Shown: positions 32,205-38,095 of the stretch, piece by piece
How positions within the stretch are numbered: the stretch's first letter is position 1
Layout of the letters: the number at the start of each line of letters is the position of its first letter
Origin: a virus
Length of the DNA: 38,095 nt
Strand: one strand, 5' to 3'
Virus record (IMG/VR): IMGVR_UViG_3300025669_000100
Coordinates: 1 to 38,095 of that record
Made by a program: the position numbers and the translations under genes
The notes under the pieces: generated by a model
What the model was told of the DNA's origin: nothing
Database searches by the model: none
What the model saw: the letters and a program-made list of their open reading frames with translations, nothing else

Positions 32205-32224
32205 GTTGTGGGAGTTGGTTGTAG
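32126..32224 (+). CDS. Possible 32-aa leader peptide
   Basis: An ATG with AGAGG upstream opens a 32-codon frame rich in Cys, Phe and Leu at its end (TFGRGECCLFCCGSWL). It runs across the terminator arms and stops three bases before the ATG of the initiator gene. Translation would unfold the terminator. Leader-peptide control is inferred; no amino-acid run typical of classical attenuators stands out, apart from Cys. Confidence 0.4.
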   Translation: MTLIRQHFLLRTDNFCTFGRGECCLFCCGSWL

Positions 32225-32227
32225 TAT

Positions 32228-33052
32228 ATGAAACGTGGATATATAAAATTATATAGAAAGATGCAAGATAATTTCCTATGGAAAGAGAATAGGGTGTTTT
32301 CAAAAGCTGAGGCATGGATAGATTTAATAATGGAGGCTCAATACAAAAAAACACCTAAAGAAGTATTAATTGGAAATATAATATTTACTCAAAATTATGG
32401 CGAATCATTAAAGTCTTTAGGCACTTGGTCGAAGCGATGGAACTGGACAAAGAATAAAACATGGCGTTTTCTGCATATGCTTCAGGATTGCAACATGGTG
32501 TGTATCAAGAACGAAATAAAAACAGAACGGATAACCATAGTTAATTATGGGATTTACGCAGATGAGCAGAACGCAAATAGAACGGACTTAGAACGCATTC
32601 AGAACGGACTTAGAACGGACTTAGAATCTAACAAGAAAGATAAGAAAGAAAAGAACAATAAGAATGTAAAGAAAGAAGTACCTTCTCCCGACCCAATTAA
32701 AAAGAAACCTTTAATTGTGTCTCCTGAGGATTTGAGACTTGCAAACTTACTTTCTTCCCTGATGTACCAAAACAATCCACTAAGAAAACCCACAGCTGAA
32801 AAACAGATTGAATCATGGGCGAACGATTGTAGGCTCATGAGAGAAAGAGATAATAGATCATCAAATGATATTGAAGAGCATATTAAATTTTCACAATCAC
32901 ATCATTTCTGGAAAAGCAATATTCTTTCAATGGATAAGCTCCGCAAACAATATGACACTTTAACATTGCAAATGAAGAAACCACAAACTCAACTTGATAA
33001 AAATGTTGAGGCCATGAAAGAATTTTCCAGAGACAGGGGGGACATGGAATGA
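32228..33052 (+). CDS. Replication initiator / replisome organiser-like protein
   Basis: The 274-aa protein starts GYIKLYRKMQDNFLWKENR then VFSKAEAWIDLIMEAQY, typical of phage replication organisers with a winged-helix N-terminus. A central low-complexity region contains RTDLERIQNGLRTDLES, followed by a Lys-rich stretch; the C-terminal half is helical and polar, with WANDCRLMRERDNRSSNDI. The gene carries 11-bp iterons like the origin inside lambda gene O. Such proteins bind the origin and load helicase via a loader. The next genes overlap by 4 and 1 bases. Confidence 0.75.
   Translation: MKRGYIKLYRKMQDNFLWKENRVFSKAEAWIDLIMEAQYKKTPKEVLIGNIIFTQNYGESLKSLGTWSKRWNWTKNKTWRFLHMLQDCNMVCIKNEIKTERITIVNYGIYADEQNANRTDLERIQNGLRTDLESNKKDKKEKNNKNVKKEVPSPDPIKKKPLIVSPEDLRLANLLSSLMYQNNPLRKPTAEKQIESWANDCRLMRERDNRSSNDIEEHIKFSQSHHFWKSNILSMDKLRKQYDTLTLQMKKPQTQLDKNVEAMKEFSRDRGDME
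32568..32633 (+). repeat. Five AGAACG iterons at exact 11-bp spacing, origin candidate
   Basis: AGAACGC or AGAACGG begins at 32568, 32579, 32590, 32601 and 32612, each 11 bases apart, followed by a degenerate copy at 32623. A further AGAACGGATA is at 32524. An A- and purine-rich stretch runs from about 32630 to 32690. The 11-base period is not a multiple of three, so it is a DNA-level pattern. It fits initiator-binding iterons beside a melting region, inside the initiator gene. Confidence 0.7.
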
Positions 33053-33615
33053 AAGAGCATCCGATACTATTCAAAGCTGAAATGGTGAGAGCTATACTTG
33101 ACGGTAGCAAAACACAGACTCGCCGTGTTCCTGTTGGCCGATACCGTATCTGGCAGGTTGGGGATAGAATGTGGGTACGTGAGACTCATTATCGTTGGAC
33201 AGGCTGCGGTGATGCACCTCCTGACTGGATACGTTCTCCCGATGGTGAAAGGTATCAATCGCGGGGTTATATTGGCATTGAAGAACATGATGATCTCCAT
33301 AATATATCAGCAGCAGCCGTAAAAATACCGTCAATCCACATGCCTCGATGGGCTTCACGAATACTGCTTGAGATTACAGAGATAAGAGAAGAGAAGTTAT
33401 CAGATATAAGCGAAGATGATATAAATCGAGAGGGTATTGCCTGCTCAGACTGTTGGACACAGGGCACACCATTCCCAAAAAATGACTTTCTTCGTCCATT
33501 ACACTGTGGATGTTGGTCTCTATTTTGCAATCTTTGGGACTCAATCAACGCCGCTCGTGGCTACGGATGGGACACTGACCCTATTGTCAAAGTGATAAAA
33601 TTTGAGGTGACATAA
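33049..33615 (+). CDS. ASCH-like phage protein
   Basis: The 188-aa product begins PILFKAEMVRAILDGSKTQTRR, cut here as PILFKAEMVRAIL and KTQTRR, and continues with VGDRMWVRETHYRW. This is a well-known phage family with an ASCH/PUA-like fold. A C-terminal region has IHMPRWASRILLEITEIR and DSINAARGYGWDTDP. ASCH proteins may bind RNA or act on modified nucleosides. It overlaps the initiator gene by 4 bases. Cys-rich part (ACSDCW, LHCGCW) may bind metal. Confidence 0.75.
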   Translation: MKEHPILFKAEMVRAILDGSKTQTRRVPVGRYRIWQVGDRMWVRETHYRWTGCGDAPPDWIRSPDGERYQSRGYIGIEEHDDLHNISAAAVKIPSIHMPRWASRILLEITEIREEKLSDISEDDINREGIACSDCWTQGTPFPKNDFLRPLHCGCWSLFCNLWDSINAARGYGWDTDPIVKVIKFEVT

Positions 33616-34163
33616 TGACTTCTGAAACTTTCACCAAAGGACTGGCATTGTTTACATCAACTTTCCCAAACGTTGATATAACAAAAGAGCGTCAGGATGT
33701 TTGGTTTGCTCTCCTGAAAGATTTGCCTGATACCGAGTACCTGTACGCTATCACAAAAATCTGCAACGATAGAAGCGAGTGGTATCCTAACTCAAACTTC
33801 GTGGCTGTCGTCAGAGATCAGTTAAAAGGCAACATGGATACTCAAGCTCTCCTGGCGTGGGGCATGGCAAAGAAAGCTATGGCACAGCACGGGGCGATGG
33901 CATCAGTACAGTTCGAAGACCCTGTAATACACTCGGTTATAGAAATAATGGGTGGTTGGGTCCAGTTCTGCCGCGAACCTGTCACCACATGGATGGAGAA
34001 AGGATTTATCGAGAAATACAAACTTCTCTGTGGCAGTCCAGAGCATCCAAAATACCTACAGGGTGAGGCTGAAATCCACAACAGGATAAAATTTCCCAAG
34101 TTTGTCAAACCACCGGTATTGATAGGCAAGAAACAAACCAAACAGTTGACAGGGGGAGAATAA
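33615..34163 (+). CDS. Probable helicase loader / replisome protein
   Basis: The 182-aa protein has a helical N-terminal part (QDVWFALLKDLPDTEYLYAI, then EWYPNSNFVAVV) resembling phage helicase loader N-termini. The C-terminal part has IEIMGGWVQFCREP and MEKGFIEKYKLLCG, as in the DUF6475-type region of such proteins. It follows the initiator with overlapping neighbours. A loader for host or phage helicase is inferred; no DnaB-like helicase is in the window. Confidence 0.6.
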   Translation: MTSETFTKGLALFTSTFPNVDITKERQDVWFALLKDLPDTEYLYAITKICNDRSEWYPNSNFVAVVRDQLKGNMDTQALLAWGMAKKAMAQHGAMASVQFEDPVIHSVIEIMGGWVQFCREPVTTWMEKGFIEKYKLLCGSPEHPKYLQGEAEIHNRIKFPKFVKPPVLIGKKQTKQLTGGE

Positions 34164-34164
34164 G

Positions 34165-34410
34165 ATGGGTTACTTCGCTACCAGTAAAGATGTTAAAGAG
34201 TATAAAAATGAATATTGCAAGGATTGTTTATTATACAAAAATCCAAGAGTTTGCCCTGTTATGCACATTCACACCAGATACAATGGAAGCCAACAAAGAG
34301 ATTCAACAGCAAAAGATATTCTCAAAATTTTCATCCCACGCAATCACGGTATCAACCAAGAGTGTAAAATGAGGCTGACAGCATCAGATTCACACGCTAA
34401 CGACTTTTAA
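34165..34410 (+). CDS. Small Cys/His protein, unknown
   Basis: The 81-aa product has YCKDCLLYKNPRVCPVMHIH, a possible zinc-binding pattern, and a final Cys in INQECKM. It starts two bases after the loader gene stop. It resembles small phage proteins of unknown role. No clear family assignment. Confidence 0.5.
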   Translation: MGYFATSKDVKEYKNEYCKDCLLYKNPRVCPVMHIHTRYNGSQQRDSTAKDILKIFIPRNHGINQECKMRLTASDSHANDF

Positions 34411-34463
34411 AACAGAAAAGGCAATATGAGTCGGCTGAAACTTTTAATGCGGGAGGATAGCAA

Positions 34464-34820
34464 ATGAGCAAAGGGAAAGCACGGGAACATATGTTTAGTG
34501 TGACAAAAAAAGATTTACAAGTTCAAACATTTCGGTGTGGCGGTAAGGGTGGGCAACATCAAAATAAAACCTCTTCTGGTATAAGAATTATTCATAAGGC
34601 ATCAGGTGCGAGGGGGGAGTCAAGAGAAGAGAGGCATCAGCATCAAAATAAGAAAATTGCTCTCAAGCGGCTTACAGAAACAGATAAGTTTAAACTGTGG
34701 GTGAAGATAAAAATGGGTGAAATATTAACTGGTGAAACATTAGGTGAAAAGGTTGAGAGAGCAATGGCGCCGGAAAACTTAAAAATAGAATATTTAGGTG
34801 TAAAACCGGAGGAATTATGA
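34464..34820 (+). CDS. RF-1 domain (GGQ) release-factor-like protein
   Basis: The 118-aa protein contains a GGQ motif (FRCGGKGGQHQNKTSSGIRI, GGQ at residues 29-31) and a following ARGESREERHQHQNKKIA, the conserved pattern of class I release factors and ArfB-type rescue proteins. It lacks codon-recognition domains and the basic tail typical of ArfB. It could hydrolyse peptidyl-tRNA on stalled ribosomes, or act as an RF-like host modulator. It starts after GGGAGGATAGCAA. Genuine function is uncertain; the motif is clear. Confidence 0.8.
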   Translation: MSKGKAREHMFSVTKKDLQVQTFRCGGKGGQHQNKTSSGIRIIHKASGARGESREERHQHQNKKIALKRLTETDKFKLWVKIKMGEILTGETLGEKVERAMAPENLKIEYLGVKPEEL

Positions 34821-35194
34821 GTACATCACCAACTCAACGTACCATGAGAACCTTACGCACAAACGGCAATATCTGCGCTGTGGTTGAGAAATTCAATCCG
34901 CATGTGGGGGACTTCGGTATCAGGCAAGACCTGTTTGGCATAATTGATATTCTTGTGCTTGATCCTGAACGTGGTGTTGTCGGTATTCAGGCATGTAGTC
35001 AGAGCAGCGCATCACATTTACGGACACTGAGGGAAATCAAGGCGCAGAATAGCATTGACTGGCTGTCAACACCTGGCACGAAATTAGAGTTGTGGTGCTG
35101 GCGTATGATAAAAGTTAAACGTGGTGGCAAGGCAAAACGCTGGATGCCGAAGATAACCGAGATAACACTAAAAGACTTTGGGGATGATAAATGA
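34817..35194 (+). CDS. PD-(D/E)XK-like nuclease or resolvase candidate
   Basis: The 125-aa product has VVEKFNPHVGDFGIRQDLFG, then IIDILVLDPERGVVGIQACS. This resembles a small phage family related to PD-(D/E)XK nucleases, with an early E, a central D and a GIQ strand where the E-x-K would be. The usual lysine is not evident, so activity is uncertain. A C-terminal basic region (VKRGGKAKRWMPK) would bind DNA. It overlaps the GGQ gene by four bases. Function inferred. Confidence 0.55.
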   Translation: MSTSPTQRTMRTLRTNGNICAVVEKFNPHVGDFGIRQDLFGIIDILVLDPERGVVGIQACSQSSASHLRTLREIKAQNSIDWLSTPGTKLELWCWRMIKVKRGGKAKRWMPKITEITLKDFGDDK

Positions 35195-35391
35195 AAGAGA
35201 TAAACAGAATAGCTAAGAGTGGCTATGAGCATATTGGAGCAATTATCTGTGATATGCTGGTGTGTGCCGATTGTCCCGTTACAAATGCTACACCTTCAGG
35301 ACAATTAAAATATCCAGAGTGTGTCGATTCCTTAGACGCTTACATCAAAACCAATGGGCTAACGATTAACATTCAGCCGGAAAAGGAGTGA
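35191..35391 (+). CDS. Small Cys-containing protein, unknown
   Basis: The 66-aa product has CDMLVCADCP and a later Cys (YPECVDS), possibly a metal site. It overlaps the nuclease-like gene by four bases (ATGA). Function unknown. Confidence 0.45.
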   Translation: MKEINRIAKSGYEHIGAIICDMLVCADCPVTNATPSGQLKYPECVDSLDAYIKTNGLTINIQPEKE

Positions 35392-35603
35392 TGAGAAGGA
35401 TTATGAAGCCACCATCCAAAATAGGCGATAGAGTTAAGCATGAATTTCTTGGTCTCGGTACTGTTAAAGGTTACAACGCAATTCTGAAAATGACCTTTGT
35501 TTTGTTCGATGTTACGCCACCGGATCATTATAATGGCGGATGTAATCCCTGTTTTGCTTTGTCGAAAGATGTTGAGATAGTTTCAGAAAAGGAGCAATCA
35601 TGA
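35391..35603 (+). CDS. Small SH3/KOW-like protein
   Basis: The product (about 70 aa) has IGDRVKHEFLGLGTVKGYN and FVLFDVTPPDHYNGGCNP, as in small beta-barrel proteins of phages. The start is uncertain: GTG 35388, ATG 35391 and ATG 35403 all have imperfect spacing from AAAAGGAG. It overlaps the next gene by four bases. Function is unknown. Confidence 0.5.
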   Translation: MRRIMKPPSKIGDRVKHEFLGLGTVKGYNAILKMTFVLFDVTPPDHYNGGCNPCFALSKDVEIVSEKEQS

Positions 35604-36034
35604 AACATATAAATCTTAAAGAAGGTGAAGTCGTCAAAGAAGGCTCGGTTTTGTTGAGAGTGTTGAAAGAGCAACCACCGGCAGGATATGAGTATGTAAC
35701 CATAATACCACAAAACCATCCTTCTCAACATGCGAGTTTTGCAAAGGGAAAGCACATGGTATTTTGTAAGCTTCGGTATCCATCAGGTGAGTATCTGGTG
35801 AAGGAAACTTATTTGTTATGGGATGTGCCTTATTTTAACAGACTGATGTACAGAGCTGATTGTGAGAAAGGTGAGATTCCGTATGTTTTTGGGTACGAAA
35901 AATCTAAGTGGCGTTCCCCTGTCACAATGCCCTTATCTGCCGTTAGGGATAAGGTGACGGTTGATACAACGGTTGAACAGAAAGATAACCTATGGTATCA
36001 GGTTATCAAGGTGATTAAGAAGGAGGATGTGTGA
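35600..36034 (+). CDS. Second ASCH-like protein
   Basis: The 144-aa product has CKLRYPSGEYLVKETYLLWD and SKWRSPVTMPLSAVRDKVTV, similar in logic to ASCH-type domains (WVRET, and a W-x-x-x-x-MP motif). It is the second such protein in the arm after that at 33049. A shared nucleic-acid-modification or RNA-binding role is possible. It overlaps the next gene (GTGA). Confidence 0.5.
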   Translation: MKHINLKEGEVVKEGSVLLRVLKEQPPAGYEYVTIIPQNHPSQHASFAKGKHMVFCKLRYPSGEYLVKETYLLWDVPYFNRLMYRADCEKGEIPYVFGYEKSKWRSPVTMPLSAVRDKVTVDTTVEQKDNLWYQVIKVIKKEDV

Positions 36035-36780
36035 TAAATAAACTAAAATCACTGCTTAACTTTATTGATTACATCGAAGAACTTATTGACTTCTGGTTTG
36101 CTAACCGGAAAAAGAAGATCAAGATTGCGTGGAAAGAACTCCGCCCATATATCTTTGACAGGAACAGACCATCCCAGGTGGAGAAACACTATTACCAGCA
36201 GGACTGCTGGGCCATAAAAAAGATATTAGAGAATCCTGACGTGCCTATATTTATACACCATTACGATGTTGGGTCCCGGGTTGACGGATTTGTGGGACAG
36301 TTAAGCGCAATGGGTGTCGTGTATTATGTTGATATAAACCCACCGGCTGAACTGACTCCCAATCTCCGCTTTACTAAAGGCTCTATCACCAGCTTGCCGT
36401 TTCCTGATGGCAAGATATATTCCCTGTCCTCACTCCATGTCATTGAGCATATCGGGCTTGGGCGGTACGGTGATGCTATTGATCCTGATGGATGGAAGAA
36501 AGCTATTGCTGAATTGATACGTGTTCTTGCTCCCGGTGGCAACCTGTTTATATCTGTGCCGGTTGGCAGGGAGCGGACAGTGTTTAACGCACATAGGGTG
36601 TTTCATCCATACACCATACTTAACCAGTGTAAAGATTTAAGATTAATCAAGTTTGATTTAATAAATGATAGCGGGGTATTGTGGGAAGGAATGACTGAAC
36701 ATAATTATTATATCCCGCGAGCATGGTGGGAAATTAACTACGGTTGTGGGCTGTTCCATTTCCGTAAGGAGGAAAGATAA
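36031..36780 (+). CDS. DUF268-type SAM-dependent methyltransferase
   Basis: The 249-aa protein matches the DUF268 pattern: HVIEHIGLGRYGDAIDPDGW, LIRVLAPGGNLFISVPVG and RTVFNAHRVFHP. It has an alpha/beta methyltransferase core with a degenerate SAM motif I (YDVGSRVDGFVGQL). This type often occurs in sugar or surface polysaccharide gene clusters. The start is a GTG after AAGGAGGATGT, overlapping the previous stop. It lies next to a cobalamin-binding radical SAM gene. Substrate is unknown. Confidence 0.75.
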   Translation: MINKLKSLLNFIDYIEELIDFWFANRKKKIKIAWKELRPYIFDRNRPSQVEKHYYQQDCWAIKKILENPDVPIFIHHYDVGSRVDGFVGQLSAMGVVYYVDINPPAELTPNLRFTKGSITSLPFPDGKIYSLSSLHVIEHIGLGRYGDAIDPDGWKKAIAELIRVLAPGGNLFISVPVGRERTVFNAHRVFHPYTILNQCKDLRLIKFDLINDSGVLWEGMTEHNYYIPRAWWEINYGCGLFHFRKEER

Positions 36781-36782
36781 CA

Positions 36783-36926
36783 ATGAACAGGGTTAAGCAG
36801 TGCAAAATATGTAACGCAAAACTACAGGTCTTAATGATTTGTGTCTGCCCGAAGTGTGGCAAGAAAGGAAAGCCCTCATCCACTTTCGAGGGCGCAATCT
36901 CAAACTGGAACGAGGTGAATAAATGA
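36783..36926 (+). CDS. 47-aa zinc-ribbon protein
   Basis: A complete ORF after AGGAGGAAAGATAACA. It has CKIC and CVCPKCG, a zinc ribbon, then a basic and a short polar tail. It resembles the Com-type zinc proteins found in some phages. It overlaps the radical SAM gene by four bases (ATGA), so is co-translated. Confidence 0.55.
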   Translation: MNRVKQCKICNAKLQVLMICVCPKCGKKGKPSSTFEGAISNWNEVNK

Positions 36927-38095
36927 AAATAGTCTTTGTGCGACCACAGGTTAAACAACGGTGGATGATAATACCGCCACTTGGATTGGGGTATCTTGCC
37001 GCAGCAGCTAAAACAGCAGGCCATGAAGTTAAGATATATGATGCGTGGCTTCTTGATAGTTCACCCCAGACCGCAGCTTACGATATTAGGCGTATTGATT
37101 CCGGCCTTATTGGGGTACAGGTGTTCTATGACACTGTTGATTGGACAAGGGCTTTTATTGCTCACCTGAAAAACTGGTATCATCCAGCAAAATGTCCACC
37201 CATCATGCTTGGCGGTCCTCAGATGACAGCGTTCCCGGAACTGGCAAAAGAACTCGGAGCCGATATTGGCATACAGGGCGAAGCTGAATATTTATGGCAT
37301 GGTAAACAACCGTTCGATGTGAACAGCATTCCAATGCCGGATTGGGATTCGTTCGATTTACCCGCATACTGGCCGTATATGTATAACGTGTCTGTACCTG
37401 TCAGGGGGAAAAGACCTGTGAACATACAGCGTACTCGGGGCTGTCCCTTTAAATGCACGTTCTGTGCCGGACATATTACACATGGGTATCCGGTAAGATT
37501 CAGGGATGATGCGAATGTTATTCAGGAAATATTATATCTCATACGGCGCTGGAACATTGACGAGATTTGGTTTCAGGATGATAACGTGATAGTCAACTAT
37601 GATAGGGGCATAGAACTGTTCGAGCGGCTCAAGTGGCTAAAACTACACATCAGGCTACCAAGTGGCATACGGATAGAAAACGTAAATCCCAACATGGTAC
37701 ACGCAATGAAACGTGCGGGGGTATATTATACCGGCGTGGGGATTGAGTCAGGGAATGAGAGGGTTTCAAAAAGAATAAAGAAACATCTTAATCTTAACAA
37801 GGCAAGAGATGCTATCGCGCTGCTCAGTCGAACCGGTATAAAAACAAACGGGTTCTTTATCTTCGGATTGCCAACAGAAACAGGGAAGGAAATGCAAGAC
37901 ACTTTGGACTATGCGTTATCAACAAAACTTCATCACGCACAGTTCGGAATATTCATCAAGTACCCGGGCAGTGAGGACTACAACGAGACACCGCTATTGC
38001 CGCCGGATGAACTCGTAAAGATACAGCGCCACGCTACCCTTAAATTTTATTGGCGGCCGCGGATTATATGGAACATGATAAAGATATTTAAGTTC
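36923..38095 (+). CDS. Cobalamin-binding radical SAM protein (C-terminus cut by window)
   Basis: The open frame of 391 codons runs to the window edge. The N-terminus has PPLGLGYLAAAAKTAGHEVK and a LGGPQMTAFP stretch, typical of B12-binding domains. The radical SAM cluster is RTRGCPFKCTFCAG (CxxxCxxC). Further on are WFQDDNVI, GIESGNERV and GFFIFGLPTETG, the usual core strands, and RHATLKFYWRPR near the end. These enzymes methylate or rearrange substrates using a cobalamin and 5'-deoxyadenosyl radical. The start follows GAGGTGAATAA. Together with the DUF268 gene it suggests surface-glycan or metabolite modification. Confidence 0.85.
   Translation, partial: MKIVFVRPQVKQRWMIIPPLGLGYLAAAAKTAGHEVKIYDAWLLDSSPQTAAYDIRRIDSGLIGVQVFYDTVDWTRAFIAHLKNWYHPAKCPPIMLGGPQMTAFPELAKELGADIGIQGEAEYLWHGKQPFDVNSIPMPDWDSFDLPAYWPYMYNVSVPVRGKRPVNIQRTRGCPFKCTFCAGHITHGYPVRFRDDANVIQEILYLIRRWNIDEIWFQDDNVIVNYDRGIELFERLKWLKLHIRLPSGIRIENVNPNMVHAMKRAGVYYTGVGIESGNERVSKRIKKHLNLNKARDAIALLSRTGIKTNGFFIFGLPTETGKEMQDTLDYALSTKLHHAQFGIFIKYPGSEDYNETPLLPPDELVKIQRHATLKFYWRPRIIWNMIKIFKF

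Noticed and set aside
1-38095. CRISPR array, integrase, transposase or reverse transcriptase
   Set aside because: No regularly spaced repeat with unique spacers and no protein with those motifs was found in the window.

Overview
The window looks like part of a tailed double-stranded DNA phage genome, probably podovirus-like. It carries a terminase pair, a portal, an N4-gp56-like major capsid protein, a scaffold, an adaptor protein, a tail-tubular-B-like protein, fibre-like proteins and three large Gln-rich or amphipathic proteins of ejection-protein type. No tail sheath, tube or tape measure is visible. Genes are tightly packed, often with ATGA/GTGA/TAATG overlaps, Shine-Dalgarno sites are strong, and all three stop codons end genes, so the standard bacterial code applies. 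Promoters of TTGACA-N16/17-TATATT type point to a host using a sigma70-like factor. The host cannot be named from the sequence. Both ends are cut: a holin-like gene at the left and a radical SAM gene at the right are incomplete. No integrase, tRNA, CRISPR array or insertion sequence was found.

Layout: two arms diverge from an AT-rich control region at about 22.73-23.47 kb. The left arm (1-22.7 kb, minus strand) is the late arm. Read from its promoter at 22.72-22.74 kb, it encodes two small unknown proteins, a signal peptidase II (LspA)-like protein, small and large terminase, portal, a 47-aa membrane protein, scaffold, capsid, then a block of virion-type genes of which six have N-terminal signal peptides or membrane anchors, a polysaccharide deacetylase-like gene with no ordinary start codon, the putative ejection proteins and a lysis-like cassette. 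The right arm (23.47-38.1 kb, plus strand) is early. It starts with about 18 tiny genes, many with the same GGAGG(N)TTTCAAATG initiation region. Then come a YqaJ-type exonuclease and RecT-like annealing protein, a cytosine methyltransferase-like protein, a replication initiator with 11-bp iterons inside its gene, a probable helicase loader, two ASCH-like proteins, a GGQ (RF-1 domain) protein, a nuclease-like protein, a DUF268-type methyltransferase and a cobalamin-binding radical SAM protein.

The most unusual theme is export. Consecutive virion-region proteins carry Sec-type signal sequences, one with an ambiguous lipobox, and the same operon encodes LspA with both catalytic aspartates. Virion proteins normally assemble in the cytoplasm, so this suggests envelope-associated assembly, membrane anchoring or export of particle components. 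That is an inference. A second theme is RNA-level control: an interleaved attenuator-like leader before the replication initiator, an antisense small-RNA unit under an XRE regulator, a pseudoknot-like leader at 30.46 kb, a G8 slippery run that could fuse two genes, and other structured leaders. All annotations come from reading the sequence; no searches were run.
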